A stretch of 64,000 nucleotides of DNA from Candidatus Riesia pediculicola (GCF_002073915.1 NZ_CP012841.1:324507-388506), one strand, 5' to 3'. Counted from the first letter of the stretch, positions 53,498 to 64,000 are shown. Program-made: numbers and translations. The notes: generated by a model from the sequence alone, not told the origin.

Positions 53498-55045
53498 TTA
53501 ACTTTTACCTTCAAGTATGATTTTTTTTAAATCGAATAGAATAGAAGAAACTTTTTTCCATCTTGAGTATTTGAGATATCCATCTTTTGAACTTATACTT
53601 GGTAAAAAAGTTTCATATTTGCTGACTTTTTTACGGATTTCTTGTATATCTCTCCAAAATCCTATTGTAATTCCCGATAATAATGCAGTTCCTAAAATGG
53701 AATTTTCCTTAAATTTTGATCGTTTGACAGATATTCCTAATATATCTGACTGAAATTGTATTAAAAGATCGTTGGAAGATGCATTTCCGTCTACTTTAAG
53801 TTCTTTAATGTATAATTTATTTTTCTCTATTTCTTTTTTCATATCTTCCAAAACATCCATATTTTGAAATGAGATTGATTCCAAAATTGCTCGAATGATA
53901 TGAAGCTTGTTAGAATGCATTGTAATACCAACTATCGATCCCTTTAAAAAAGGGTTCCAACTGTCGATTTTTGAATGAGATAAAGATAAGAATCTGTCAG
54001 GAACAAAATATATTCCTTCGCTACTATTTACTTGTTTTAATTTGATAGAAGCATCTTCTGTGGAACAAATGATTCCAATGCGATCTTTTAACCACTGAAC
54101 AGAAGCTCCTCCGAATGGTACAGTTCCTTCTAAAGCATAGTAACTTTCTCCCTTAGGCCCACAAGAAATGGTGGTTAACAGCTCATTTTTAGGAACAAAA
54201 AATTTCTTTTCAATGCTCATCAAAGAAAAACATCCGGTTCCATATGTACTTTTTATTGATCCGAAAGAAAAACATAGATTTCCGTATAAAGAAGATTGCT
54301 GATCTCCCATGACACTAGATATTGGTATTCTCTTTTTCTGATGAGGAAATAGTACAACTTTTGCAAATATTTTAGAGGAAGAGCATACGATAGGAAGCAT
54401 GATTTTTGGGATTTCTAAAGCTTTGAGTATCTTTTGATCCCAATCTAATCTACGAATGTTAAATAACATCGTTCTAGAAGCGTTAGTATAATCAGTCATA
54501 TGAAGTTTTCCTTTGGTCATCTTCCAGATCAACCAAGAATCTACTGTTCCAAACAATAATTCTCCCATTTCCGCCCTTTCTTTCGCCCCTTCAACTCTAT
54601 CCAATATCCATCTTAACTTCGTTCCAGAAAAATATGGATCTATCTTTAATCCTGTATTCTCTCGAATATAAGTGCTCAATTTTTTATTTTCTTCTAATTG
54701 ATTACAAAACTTTTCTGTTCTCCTACATAACCAAGATATAGCGTTATAGATAGGTTTTCCAGTATTTTTTTCCCAAATAATAGTTGTTTCTCTTTGATTA
54801 GCAATTCCTATCCCTACTATCTGATCAAAATTTATTCGAGATTCCTGAACTACTTCAAGAATAGTTTCATATTGTGTATTCCATATTTCTTCAGGATCAT
54901 TTTCTATCCATCCTTTCTCTGGGTAAATTTGAGATATCGAACGCTTTGAAAAAGATAATAAGTTGACTGAATGGTCAAATATAGCACTCTTTGAAGATGT
55001 GGTACCTTGATCTAATGCTAAAATGTATTTTTTAACTTTTTTCAT
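53498..55045 (-). CDS. glpK: Glycerol kinase
   Basis: Phosphorylates glycerol to glycerol 3-phosphate. 515 residues against 502 in E. coli. ALDQGTTSSKSAIFD is the ATP-binding start; NQRETTIIWEK, GTKLRWILD, GDQQSSLYGN and DGNASSNDLLIQFQSD are family blocks. glpX and glpF, its E. coli neighbours, are gone, so glycerol would have to enter by diffusion. Inference: it supplies G3P to phospholipid synthesis (PlsC, CdsA) rather than catabolism. Confidence 0.96.
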   Translation of the reverse strand: MKKVKKYILALDQGTTSSKSAIFDHSVNLLSFSKRSISQIYPEKGWIENDPEEIWNTQYETILEVVQESRINFDQIVGIGIANQRETTIIWEKNTGKPIYNAISWLCRRTEKFCNQLEENKKLSTYIRENTGLKIDPYFSGTKLRWILDRVEGAKERAEMGELLFGTVDSWLIWKMTKGKLHMTDYTNASRTMLFNIRRLDWDQKILKALEIPKIMLPIVCSSSKIFAKVVLFPHQKKRIPISSVMGDQQSSLYGNLCFSFGSIKSTYGTGCFSLMSIEKKFFVPKNELLTTISCGPKGESYYALEGTVPFGGASVQWLKDRIGIICSTEDASIKLKQVNSSEGIYFVPDRFLSLSHSKIDSWNPFLKGSIVGITMHSNKLHIIRAILESISFQNMDVLEDMKKEIEKNKLYIKELKVDGNASSNDLLIQFQSDILGISVKRSKFKENSILGTALLSGITIGFWRDIQEIRKKVSKYETFLPSISSKDGYLKYSRWKKVSSILFDLKKIILEGKS

Positions 55046-55304
55046 TTCATGATCTCCGTTCTCAAAAAGTATCTGGAGACATTTTTATAAGCTTTTAAGA
55101 AATTGATTTTTTTCAACGCAGAGTTATGTGTTCTAAAAGTCAAAAAAGAAATTGATTCTCAATCGGGTTTTCAGGAAAGTTCTACTCTCCGTTAGTCCAA
55201 AAGAAGAACAGATTTTTTATGAAATTCATACGAATCATCTTATTTGAATTCTAAAAAAGTTTGAACTATCTTCTAATTATTCAATAAAACATTTGACATA
55301 CGGA

Positions 55305-56642
55305 CTATAAAATAAATCGACTTAAATCTTCGTTAGAAACTAGTTCATCAAGATGAGAAGAGACATAATTAGAATCGATTATGATAGTTTCTCCACTTCT
55401 TTCATCAGCAGAAAATGAAAGATCCTCCATCAATCTTTCAAGTATAGTATGTAATCTTCTAGATCCAATGTTTTCTGTTTTTTCATTTACTTTCCAAGCA
55501 ACTTCAGCAATTTTACTAATTCCATCTTGAGTAAACTCAATGTTCAGCCCTTCCGTAAGCATCAGCTCTTTATATTGCATTGTTAGAGAAGCATTTGGTT
55601 CAGTGAGTATTCTTTTAAAATCATTTGCTGTTAGAGCTTGTAGTTCAACTCTAATCGGAAGTCTTCCTTGAAGCTCTGGTATCAGATCAGAAGGACTGGA
55701 AACTTGAAAAGCTCCCGAAGCTATAAATAATATATGATCCGTCTTAACCATCCCATGCTTAGTAGATACTGTACAACCCTCTACTAATGGAAGAAGATCT
55801 CTTTGTACTCCTTCTCTTGAAACATCTGAATTGGTAGAATGTCCTTTTCGACAGATTTTATCAATTTCATCGATAAAAACTATTCCGTTTTGTTCAACAG
55901 TATCGATGGCTTTCTGTTTCAGTTCTTCTGGATTTACTAATCTAGCAGCTTCTTCCTTTAAAACTCTGAAAGCCTGTTTTACTTTCATTTTTTTTGATTT
56001 CTGCTTTTGTCCAGCAAGATTTTGAAACATCGATTGAAGCTGACTCGTCATTTCTTCCATTCCAGGTGGAGCCATAATCTCTATTCCCATGGGAGATGCA
56101 GAAACTTCAATTTCTATCTCTTTATCATCTAACTCTCCATTTCTCAACTTCCTTCTCAAGGATTGTCTTGTAAAGTTCTTAAGATCATTTTCCTTTTGGT
56201 CACCCCACGAACTTTTATTTTTGATGATATGAGTTGAAAGGATATCTAATATCTTTTCTTCTGCTACCTCTTCTGCTCGATTTTTGTTTTTTTCTATTGA
56301 TTGTAAATGAATCATTTTTACTGCAGCATCTGTTAAATCTCGAATAATGGAGTCTACTTCTTTCCCTACGTAACCAACCTCTGTAAATTTAGTTGCTTCA
56401 ACTTTTATAAAGGGTGCTTTTGCTAGTTTAGCCAATCTACGAGCAATTTCCGTTTTTCCCACTCCAGTAGGTCCTATCATAAGTATATTCTTCGGAGTAA
56501 TTTCTTGACGAAGACTCTCATTAAGTTGCATTCGACGCCAACGATTACGTAACGCAATAGCAACAGAACGTTTTGCTTTTTCTTGTCCAATAATATAATT
56601 GTCTAATTCACTTACAATTTCTCGAGGCGTCATCTCAGACAT
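55305..56642 (-). CDS. hslU: HslU, ATPase subunit of the HslUV protease
   Basis: AAA+ unfoldase that feeds HslV. 445 residues from ATG 56642 (443 in E. coli). This start matches [10 protein letters not shown] and has an AGGA Shine-Dalgarno; an ATG at 56657 would overlap hslV. Walker A is GPTGVGKTE, the pore loop is in [15 protein letters not shown], Walker B is [10 protein letters not shown], and sensor/arginine residues lie in [10 protein letters not shown] and [11 protein letters not shown]. The C-terminus ends RFIL, the tail that docks into HslV. Cotranscribed with hslV. Confidence 0.97.
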   Translation of the reverse strand: MSEMTPREIVSELDNYIIGQEKAKRSVAIALRNRWRRMQLNESLRQEITPKNILMIGPTGVGKTEIARRLAKLAKAPFIKVEATKFTEVGYVGKEVDSIIRDLTDAAVKMIHLQSIEKNKNRAEEVAEEKILDILSTHIIKNKSSWGDQKENDLKNFTRQSLRRKLRNGELDDKEIEIEVSASPMGIEIMAPPGMEEMTSQLQSMFQNLAGQKQKSKKMKVKQAFRVLKEEAARLVNPEELKQKAIDTVEQNGIVFIDEIDKICRKGHSTNSDVSREGVQRDLLPLVEGCTVSTKHGMVKTDHILFIASGAFQVSSPSDLIPELQGRLPIRVELQALTANDFKRILTEPNASLTMQYKELMLTEGLNIEFTQDGISKIAEVAWKVNEKTENIGSRRLHTILERLMEDLSFSADERSGETIIIDSNYVSSHLDELVSNEDLSRFIL

Positions 56643-56653
56643 GTCTTTAATCC

Positions 56654-57184
56654 TCATGAGTTTGAAGAAATTTCTTCAAAGTTAAAGTTATGATTTGTAT
56701 ATATACAGATTTCACTTGCAATTTTTAAAGCTTTTTCTGTGATATCTCTTGCACTCATTTGCGTATTTTCCAACATGGCTTTAGCTGCTGCTTTTCCATA
56801 CGGTCCTCCTGAACCAATTGCAATCAAACTACTTTCGGGTTGAATAACATCTCCATTACCTGTAATGATGAGTGAATTCGTTCGATCAGCGACTGCTAGA
56901 ATGGCTTCTAACCTTCTTAACATGCGATCCGTTCTCCATTCTTTAGTGAGCTCGACTGCTGCTTTTACTAAATGTCCTTGACAAATCTCTATTTTTTTTT
57001 CAAAAAGATCAAATAGAGCAAAGGCATCGGCAGTTCCTCCTGCAAAACCGGCGATTACTCTTTCATGATATAGACGTCTTATCTTTTTAACATTGCCTTT
57101 AATTATTGTGTTTCCCATAGTAGCTTGGCCGTCTCCTCCAATAACAACACTTCCGCTACGACGAACACTGATAATTGTGGTCAT
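56654..57184 (-). CDS. hslV: HslV, peptidase subunit of the HslUV protease
   Basis: Proteasome-like threonine peptidase. 176 residues, as in E. coli. After removal of Met the catalytic Thr is exposed (MTTIISVRR). [20 protein letters not shown] and [13 protein letters not shown] are conserved. The stop lies 11 bases before hslU. I searched for the heat-shock promoter that precedes hslVU in E. coli and found no clear sigma-32 match; an AT-rich TATATA occurs about 20 bases upstream. Confidence 0.97.
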   Translation of the reverse strand: MTTIISVRRSGSVVIGGDGQATMGNTIIKGNVKKIRRLYHERVIAGFAGGTADAFALFDLFEKKIEICQGHLVKAAVELTKEWRTDRMLRRLEAILAVADRTNSLIITGNGDVIQPESSLIAIGSGGPYGKAAAKAMLENTQMSARDITEKALKIASEICIYTNHNFNFEEISSNS

Positions 57185-57573
57185 AACATTTGATCCTATA
57201 TAATATTTTTAATGATGAAGTTCTCTATTCATTCTAAGTGGTTTTTGAAATGATATGATAAATCTAGGATAATTTTTTAATTAAATAGATTTGGAACGTC
57301 CATCTCATCTGATTGAAACTCTTAGGTTCATTCGATTAATTATTTCCTAGAACTTTTTTAATACGTTGTATTTTAAAAAACGAACTAAATAAAGATTGAT
57401 AAAATTCCTTAATCAATTTCAGTACGCTTTACATTTTCATATTATATCCTAAATTCGGATTAATAATGGATATATATAATTTACTCAATGATAGATAATT
57501 TGTACTATTCAACAATATTTTTCTCATCCGCAGTAAGTATCTTCATAAATATAACAAATAATCTTTGAGAAGA
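57185..57573. other. 389-bp spacer at the ftsN-cytR position
   Basis: E. coli has ftsN (cell division) and cytR between hslV and priA. No trace of either is visible. The right end may contain the hslV promoter on the minus strand's upstream side; the rest looks eroded. Confidence 0.55.
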
Positions 57574-59768
57574 TTAATGTTCGATAGGATCTACGTCAAT
57601 ATTCCAACGAACCTGTTTTCTTTCTGGAACCTTTTGGATTTTTTGAGTTAGATTAGATAGTAAAAAGTTCAAAAAGCTTTTAGAATCGTGTTGTATGAGG
57701 AGTAGCCATCGAAACAATCCCCTTTTTTTCGGTTTTACAGAGGGTATTGGATCGCTTAAATACAATCTTTTATCTTTAGTATGTTTTAAGATGATCTTCT
57801 TAACTTTCTTTAAAAAAATTAAAGAAAATGATCCTTGAAGATCTTCTGATCGAATAATTACATGATTGCTATAAGGTGGTAAAAGAAATTCTTTTCTTTC
57901 TTTTAAGATTTCTAAAGCAAATTCATTATATCCTTTTCTTAATAAAGAAGATAATACTGGATGTTTCGGATGATAGGTTTGTAGTATCACTTCTCCTTTC
58001 TTTTCAGATCTTCCCGCTCTTCCAGATACTTGAGTGAATAGCTGGGCGAATTTTTCTGAAGCTCTATAATCGTTAGAAAAAAATACACCATCGATATCCA
58101 TTAAAGCTACTAATGTAACATTTGGAAAATGATGTCCTTTAGCTAGCATTTGTGTTCCAATTAAAATTCTTGCTTTTTTTTCTCTTATCAGAGAGAGTTT
58201 CTGTTGTAGAAGTTTTGTATTTTTTATTGTATCTTTGTCAATTCGCGAAACTGGTATGTTTGGAAAAATTTGACGTATTTTTTCTTCTAATTTTTCAGTT
58301 CCAAAACCTAATGAAATCAAACGATTAGAACTACAATTACTGCACTGTATTGGTATCGGAAGTTGTTGATTGCAATAGTGGCATTCTATTTTTTTTTTAT
58401 TTCGATGTAATGTGTAATAATGATCACACCTTAAACATTCCGAAACATATCCACATTTGTGACAAATCAATATTGGAGAATATCCTCTTCGATTTAAAAA
58501 AAGCATGACTTGATTATTTTGAGAAATGTGATATTTAATATTTTGAATCAATGAACGAGATAAATTGCATATCAGAGGTTTTCCTTTCAAATCATGAACG
58601 TAATGTGAAGGCAAAATTCCTTTAGGTCTCTTAGTTAAATCTATTCTTCTATATTTTCCTATTTCAACATTAAATAAACTTTCTAAAGATGGAGTGGCAG
58701 TTCCCATAATGATTGGAATTTTCTCTTTTTTGGCTCTCCAAATAGCCATATTTCTTGCATGATAACACCATCCATTTTGCTGCTTATATGAATTATCATG
58801 TTCTTCGTCTACTATGATTAACCCTAAATCTTTAAAATTTGTAAACAATGCAGATCTCGTTCCAATCACAATGGCATTTTCTCCATTTTTAGATCTTTCC
58901 CAAATGAAAAACTTTTCTCGATTGTTTAATGATGAGTGCAATACTTCAATTGGAACATTAAATCTTTCATTGAATCTTTTTGTAGTTTGAGGTGTCAAAC
59001 TAATCTCTGGGACTAACATTAGGGTTTGTTTCCCCAAAATTAGTGTGTTTTCTATTAATCTCAGATATACTTCTGTCTTTCCAGATCCAGTAATTCCAAC
59101 CAATAACCAAGGAATAAACTTTTTATCTTCTAAAATCCTTTCGATGATTCTTGATTGTTCCAAACTTAATTTGGGTTTTTTGTTGGATACTTTAACATTG
59201 TTTTTCCAATCTTTTTTATTTTTTAAATTTTTAGAGATTCGAATTAACTTTTTTTTTTTAAAGATCTAAGAGAATGCATACTTATGGAAAGCTGTTTAAT
59301 TTTCTCTGAGCTGATAGAATGTTCAATTTGAAATATCGTTAGCGCTCTTTCCTGATTTGGATATTTTTTTAATTGATCTGTTTTAAATATCATTCCTTCG
59401 TTAGTAATTTTCCATTCAAATGATATTTTTATTGGAAATGACTTCTCTTTTCTCAATATATTGGGTAACGCATTGAATAAAACTGATCCTATAGGATAAT
59501 GATAATATTGAGAGGCTAAATATAAAAATGCCCACATACTGTCTGAAAATAATGGCTCATAATCCAATATCTTTTGAACCAATTTTAATTTTTCATATTG
59601 CACATCATTTTTTTGTTTGTAAGACCATACAATTCCTATCACGTTTCTCTTTTTAATCGGAACCAACACTCTACACCCTTTCTTCGGAAGATTCATATCA
59701 TTAGGTAAAAGATATTCGAGAGGAAAAGTAACTGATTTGTAAAAAACTACTTGAATAATGGTAATCAT
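57574..59768 (-). CDS. priA: PriA primosomal helicase, frame broken at an 11-A run
   Basis: Restarts stalled replication forks. Two frames together cover the E. coli protein (732 residues). The N-terminal DNA-binding part starts at ATG 59768 (MITIIQVVFYK) and stops at 59244, after LRSLKKKS. The helicase part continues in another frame to 57574: Walker A GITGSGKTE, DEEHDNSYKQQ, zinc cysteines in CHKCGYVSECLRCDHY and CHYC/CSNC, and DPIEH at the end. The break lies in a run of 11 A (minus strand, 59249-59259). One added A (or two removed) restores a frame that aligns through SDW-like KDWKNN to the helicase. Transcriptional slippage could rescue it, as reported for other insect symbionts. Sequencing error at the run is the alternative. 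Confidence 0.88.
59249..59259 (-). other. Poly(A)11 slippage-prone tract inside priA
   Basis: Eleven T on plus, eleven A in the priA mRNA. It sits precisely where the two halves of PriA change frame. Runs of this length make RNA polymerase insert or skip bases, so a part of the transcripts should be in frame. Confidence 0.8.
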
Positions 59769-59908
59769 ATTTTCTCCATTAAACATACATTTTTTATAAA
59801 TTCGATAATTTTATTAAAAAATTAAAACAAATATATTTCAACCATTTCTAAAAAGTGATAGTATGAAAAATTAGAAAGAATAAATTATATAAGAACTTAT
59901 TTAAAAAA

Positions 59909-60127
59909 ATGAAAAAGAAAATTCATCCTAAATCCTATAAGATAGTCGCTCATTGTTCTTGCGGAAATAAGATATCTTTTTATTCTATCATTGATTCTGA
60001 CATTTATTTAGACGTATGTAATAAGTGTCATTCTTTTTACACCGGAAAACAACGAACACTTATTTCTGGAAGCAGATCAGAAAGATTTAAGAATAAATTC
60101 GATGTTTCTGAAAATGTGCTCTTATAG
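59909..60127 (+). CDS. rpmE: 50S ribosomal protein L31, zinc type
   Basis: 72 residues against 70 in E. coli. MKKKIHPKSYKIVAHCSCGN and LDVCNKCHSFYTGKQR hold the four zinc cysteines of the C+ form. Divergent from priA, as in E. coli, with 140 bases between. An independent short gene that is easily missed; the match is unambiguous. Confidence 0.95.
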   Translation: MKKKIHPKSYKIVAHCSCGNKISFYSIIDSDIYLDVCNKCHSFYTGKQRTLISGSRSERFKNKFDVSENVLL

Positions 60128-60613
60128 TCTCTTTTTAGAAAATTAATAGCAGGTTATTGATTAAATTTTTCTAACTCATGACATTAATCTTTTAATCATT
60201 CTTTTAATTCTTTCAGAAAGAATTTTAAATTTTTTCACAATATAAAATTGTGTTCCATTTAATTTAGATTTTTAAGGCTTTTTTTATTATGATCGTTTTT
60301 TGCGAAAAAGATATTTTCGTAAAAATCATTTGATTTAATACAAACTTTAGAGATAGAACTTTATTTTTTATAGAAAAATTATTCTGAAAGTATATTTAAG
60401 TGTATTTCGAATTTTTGAATTCTATTGAAGATTAACTTCTTCGGTCTATCTAGTAATAGTACATTTTGATAATTAAGATATATTTTTCTTTTTTAGAAAA
60501 ATTTTTAATTGGAACATAAATTTTATTTTTTAAAAAACGATTTTATGAAGAAATTTTTACTTTGTTTAAATCTATAATTTAAAAAGTAGATACTATAAAT
60601 TCATATTGTATGT
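60128..60613. other. 486-bp spacer between rpmE and rne
   Basis: AT-rich without a coding frame. It separates two blocks of different E. coli origin (rpmE at 88 min, rne at 24 min), so it includes an old rearrangement junction. No repeat or mobile element remains at it. Confidence 0.55.
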
Positions 60614-62434
60614 TTACCTTTCGTTAGCTTCTTCTCTATTTTGAATCTTTTGATTAAATTTATTTAATAAAATTTGAAGTATCATCTTATGAAAAAGGAC
60701 TACTTTGATAAACAATCTATGATAACTTACTTTTTCTAAAATGCCTTGATAGATAACTCTTTTAAGTTTATTTTTCATCTTTCTAAAAACGTTTAATTTA
60801 CATATCTTATGAAATCTGATCTCATATTGATTATTCGAGGAATAAGATAACTTATCACTGTGGAATTTTCTTTCATAACTCGATTGAACGAAATCAAAAC
60901 GATTATTTCCGAAATTGTTATATTTTGTGAGATAGTGATTAGTAGAATACGTTTTTTCTCCTTTTCGGATTCTGATAATATTGAATTGAGGAGATTGAAT
61001 ACGATTGTTTGGAACGATAATGATTTTTATATTACTTTTTTTACGCTCAATATCATTAATAAAATTTCTTTTTTTATTAAGTATGTAGGAAGCTATTTGT
61101 ATCGGAACAATGGCATGTACTTCATATGTATTGTCTTTAAAAACTTCTTCTTCGATGATCCTAAGGATAGACAAAGAAAGAGATTCATCATCTCTGATAG
61201 TTCCAGACCCATCGCAACGTGGACAGACATAATAATTAGATTCGCATAGAGAAGAAGTCAATCTCTGTCTAGACATCTCTAATAACCCAAAACGAGATAT
61301 TCTAGAACATTGAACTTTGGCTCTATCTTGACGAACAGCTTCTCGAATTTTGTTTTCTATTTCTCTTTGATGACTCTGAATCGACATATCTATAAAATCG
61401 ATTACTATTAATCCCCCGAGATCACGAAGACGTAACTGTCTCGTAATTTCTTCGACTGCTTCCAGATTTGTATTAAATGCAGTTTCTTCGATATCTGTAC
61501 ATCTAGTAGAACGAGCGGAATTAATATCAATTGCCGTTAAAGCTTCTGTTGTATCTATTACAATCGATCCTCCAGATGGCAAACGAACTTTTCTTTGAAA
61601 AGCTGACTCTATTTGAGATTCAATTTGGTAATGACTAAATATAGGTATTTTTCCACTATAATGTTTTATCTTATTTAAAAAATCTTTTCTTCCTATTGAC
61701 TCAATATGGTTTTTAACCATTTCTATGGTATCGAATTCATCGATGATGATCTCTTGAATATCAGGTTGAAAATAATCTCGAATAGATCTTATTATAATAT
61801 TACTTTCTTGATGAATCAGAAATGGGGCATTCTTGCTCAGAGAAGCTTTTTTAATAGCTTCCCAATGATTTAGTCTGTACTGAAGATCTTGTTGCAAAAC
61901 TTTAACTGATTTTCCCAAGCCAGCTGTTCGAATAATTAAACCCATACCGTTTGGAACGTTGAGAAACGGCAAAATTTCTTTTATTTCTGCCCGATCTTCT
62001 CCTTCTATTCTTCTAGATATTCCTCCAGCTTTTGGATTGTTTGGCATCAATACAAGGTAACATCCGGCTAAGCTTATGAAAGTTGTCAAAGAAGCTCCTT
62101 TATGACCTCTCTCTTCTTTATTGATTTGAATGATAATTTCTTGTCCTTCTTTCAAAATTTCTTTTATATTAGGTTTGGAATTTGCCTTAAATTGATTTGA
62201 AAAGTATTCCTTAGAAATTTCTTTGATTGGTAAAAATCCATGTTTCATCGATCCATAGTTTACAAATGCTGCTCCTAAGCTTGGCTCAATTCTAATTACT
62301 TTTCCTTTATATATGTTTGATTTTTTTTTTTCACGTCTAATAGTTTCTATATTTAAATCATAAAGACGTTGACCTTCGACAATAGCGACACGAAGCTCTT
62401 CCTTTTGAACAGCGTTAATTAACATTCTTTTCAT
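60614..62434 (-). CDS. rne: Ribonuclease E, catalytic half with short basic tail
   Basis: Endonuclease for mRNA decay and rRNA/tRNA processing. About 606 residues from ATG 62434 (1061 in E. coli). The catalytic half is highly conserved: MKRMLINAVQKEELRVAIVEGQ (read as two parts), an S1 domain (about 35-120), GGISRRIEGEDRAEIKE, the metal Asp residues in TAIDINSARSTR and IVIDFIDM, and the zinc link CPRCDGSGT. The scaffold half that binds RhlB, enolase and PNPase is missing; about 100 residues of basic sequence replace it. RNase G is shorter and lacks some of these blocks. Divergent from rluC as in E. coli. Confidence 0.96.
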   Translation of the reverse strand: MKRMLINAVQKEELRVAIVEGQRLYDLNIETIRREKKKSNIYKGKVIRIEPSLGAAFVNYGSMKHGFLPIKEISKEYFSNQFKANSKPNIKEILKEGQEIIIQINKEERGHKGASLTTFISLAGCYLVLMPNNPKAGGISRRIEGEDRAEIKEILPFLNVPNGMGLIIRTAGLGKSVKVLQQDLQYRLNHWEAIKKASLSKNAPFLIHQESNIIIRSIRDYFQPDIQEIIIDEFDTIEMVKNHIESIGRKDFLNKIKHYSGKIPIFSHYQIESQIESAFQRKVRLPSGGSIVIDTTEALTAIDINSARSTRCTDIEETAFNTNLEAVEEITRQLRLRDLGGLIVIDFIDMSIQSHQREIENKIREAVRQDRAKVQCSRISRFGLLEMSRQRLTSSLCESNYYVCPRCDGSGTIRDDESLSLSILRIIEEEVFKDNTYEVHAIVPIQIASYILNKKRNFINDIERKKSNIKIIIVPNNRIQSPQFNIIRIRKGEKTYSTNHYLTKYNNFGNNRFDFVQSSYERKFHSDKLSYSSNNQYEIRFHKICKLNVFRKMKNKLKRVIYQGILEKVSYHRLFIKVVLFHKMILQILLNKFNQKIQNREEANER

Positions 62435-62786
62435 AGTCAAACTCTTTTAAAAAATTCGAAAACTATTAAATTGTTTTTTAAATTGCTATACTTTCTGGAC
62501 TTTATTTTAAGAGAGCAGAAAAAAATACTTAAAAATTGATAATCGTATTTTATGATGAAACAACTCTTTATTCGAGCTCATTTTTAAAAGAACAGTTTTT
62601 CGATTTTATACAATCAAAAGGTTTACTCTTAAATTTATTTACGTGTTTCTAAAAAAATCATATATTTAACTGTTTGAAAAGGTATAATTTTATTTTAATT
62701 AATGTCTCATCTTTTCCAAACAAAACATTAACTTTTTTAATCTAAATTTTCTTATGTTTGTAATATCTTTGTAAGAAGAGAGATTT
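62435..62786. other. 352-bp divergent region between rne and rluC
   Basis: Upstream of both genes. In E. coli the rne part encodes a long 5' leader through which RNase E limits its own synthesis. I cannot recognise its hairpins here. A Shine-Dalgarno AGAGAG lies before rluC. Confidence 0.5.
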
Positions 62787-63782
62787 ATGAAATTATATTC
62801 GAAAAATTATAAAAATATAAAGAAATTCAATCTAATTTTTGTGGATGAAAACAGTTTATTTCAAAGAATAGATAACTTTTTAATTAAAAGACTTAAACGT
62901 GTTCCGAAAAGATTGATCTATCGTTTGATTCGAATAGGAAAAATAAGAGTTGATGATTCTAAAGTGAATCCAAGTTATAGAGTTCAAAAGGAAGATTTAA
63001 TTAAAATACCGATCTCTCTCTCTTACAGTCAAGATAAATCTATTTCGATTCAAAGAAAAAATTTCTATTGGATTAAAAAAAGGATTCTCTATGAAGATTC
63101 CGAAATTTTAGTTTTAAACAAACCTTCTGGAATTGCAGTACATTCAGGAAGTAAATTTTCCTTCGGTATCATAGAAATTTTAAGAGAAGTCTATTTTCAA
63201 TCGAAATATTTGGAGTTAATTCATAGAATAGATAAAGAAACATCTGGAATATTGTTGATAGCTAAGTCAAGAAATATACTTCAACTCATTCAAAAACAGT
63301 TCTGTTCTCAGAAGATCTTCAAAAAGTATATTGTTTTGGTACATGGGGTTTGGCCATCTAAAATTAAAAGAATTTCGTGTTTTTTAGAAAAAAAAATTTC
63401 TCAAAAAAAAGAAAAAAAAATAGAGATTAAAAAAAATGGGAGAATGTCAGAAACGTTATTTCAGATCAAAGAAAGATTTGCATCTTTTACATTAATGCTA
63501 GCAACTCCAATTACTGGAAGAAAACATCAAATTAGATTACATACAAAAAAAATTAACCATCCAATTGTACTAGATAAAAGATACGGAAATCGAAAATTAG
63601 ATAGAAACTTAAAAGAATCCGGATTAAAAAGATTATTTCTTCATTCTTCCTCAATTACAATGAATCATCCTAAAAAATTAATAAATTTAACATTCGTTTC
63701 TCCAATCGACAAAAATTTAAATGGATGTTTAAATTGGTTGAGAAAAAACGATTGTGTTCGTGGAGATTCTTCTTCTGAATAA
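62787..63782 (+). CDS. rluC: RluC, 23S rRNA pseudouridine synthase (955/2504/2580)
   Basis: Makes three pseudouridines in 23S rRNA. 331 residues against 319 in E. coli. An S4-like RNA-binding domain (about 25-85) is followed by the RluA-family catalytic domain. The catalytic Asp is D149 in HRIDKETSGILLIAK; VLNKPSGIAVHSG, GRKHQIRLH and LFLHSSSI are also typical. RluD is a relative, but the divergent position next to rne argues for RluC. The following 218 bases to the window end show no gene; E. coli has yceF, yceD and rpmF there. Confidence 0.94.
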   Translation: MKLYSKNYKNIKKFNLIFVDENSLFQRIDNFLIKRLKRVPKRLIYRLIRIGKIRVDDSKVNPSYRVQKEDLIKIPISLSYSQDKSISIQRKNFYWIKKRILYEDSEILVLNKPSGIAVHSGSKFSFGIIEILREVYFQSKYLELIHRIDKETSGILLIAKSRNILQLIQKQFCSQKIFKKYIVLVHGVWPSKIKRISCFLEKKISQKKEKKIEIKKNGRMSETLFQIKERFASFTLMLATPITGRKHQIRLHTKKINHPIVLDKRYGNRKLDRNLKESGLKRLFLHSSSITMNHPKKLINLTFVSPIDKNLNGCLNWLRKNDCVRGDSSSE

Positions 63783-64000
63783 CGACTAATTTAATTTTTG
63801 TTTTTCTCAGAAAAATTTGGTTTAATAAAATTTCTTCATTTTCAGAAATTATTTTAATGACAATGTTTTATCATAGAAATATGTTCAAAATTTTAATTTT
63901 GAATACTTATTTTTTTATGTTTATTAAATTTATTTTTGGATAAATTTGAATTTAGTTTGATACTTGAAATTCTCTGAGAGAAAAAATCTTGAAATTTCTT

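Noticed and set aside
57574..59786. Two separate genes, a helicase and a small unknown protein
   Set aside because: The two frames are consecutive parts of PriA joined at a poly(A) run, and the sequence between them aligns with E. coli PriA once the frame is shifted.

Overview
The window is a stretch of an AT-rich, shrunken gammaproteobacterial chromosome. Nearly every gene has a recognisable Escherichia coli counterpart. I count about 46 protein genes, one rRNA operon with a tRNA-Glu in its spacer, and no phage, insertion sequence, CRISPR or plasmid feature. Long spacers sit exactly where the E. coli order has further genes. Together with lysine-, isoleucine- and phenylalanine-rich proteins this points to an obligate insect endosymbiont of the Enterobacterales. 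Retention of ribB, pdxA, coaE and a thiamine importer would suit a symbiont of a blood feeder (for example a Riesia-like louse symbiont), but the name is inference, not a match I could run.

Layout, as blocks that keep E. coli gene order: (1) 1-8689, hcaT-suhB, rlmN-ispG-hisS-yfgM-der. (2) 8725-14344, coaE behind a minus-strand rrs-tRNA-Glu-rrl-rrf operon. (3) 14787-36009, proS, then a long minus-strand run that reads rpsB-tsf-pyrH-frr-dxr-uppS-cdsA-bamA-fabZ-dnaE-accA-tilS in the direction of transcription, followed by map and dapD on plus. (4) 36054-39844, amiC, thyA, lgt. (5) 40264-49222, thiBPQ, djlA, pdxA-rsmA-apaH, folA. (6) 49346-51684, plsC, ribB, ubiK. (7) 51710-60127, tpiA, fpr, glpK, hslVU, priA, rpmE. 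(8) 60614-63782, divergent rne and rluC.

The genes serve translation (rRNA, rpsB, tsf, frr, rpmE, hisS, proS, map, rRNA and tRNA modification), replication (dnaE, priA), isoprenoids and envelope lipids (ispG, dxr, uppS, cdsA, plsC, accA, fabZ, lgt), cell wall (dapD, amiC), nucleotides and cofactors (thyA, folA, pyrH, ribB, pdxA, coaE, thiamine import) and protein turnover (hslVU). The positions of lpxD, lpxA, lpxB, lptD, skp, surA, rseP and bamB are empty while bamA remains, so the outer membrane is probably simplified and may lack LPS.

The most notable observations are genes caught in decay or change of role. SuhB has lost all four phosphatase metal ligands although its fold and the boxA sites it serves in rRNA antitermination remain. 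Der carries an in-frame UGA inside a decayed first G domain while its second G domain is intact. PriA is split by an 11-A homopolymer of the type that transcriptional slippage repairs in other insect symbionts. I saw no obviously new multi-gene system.
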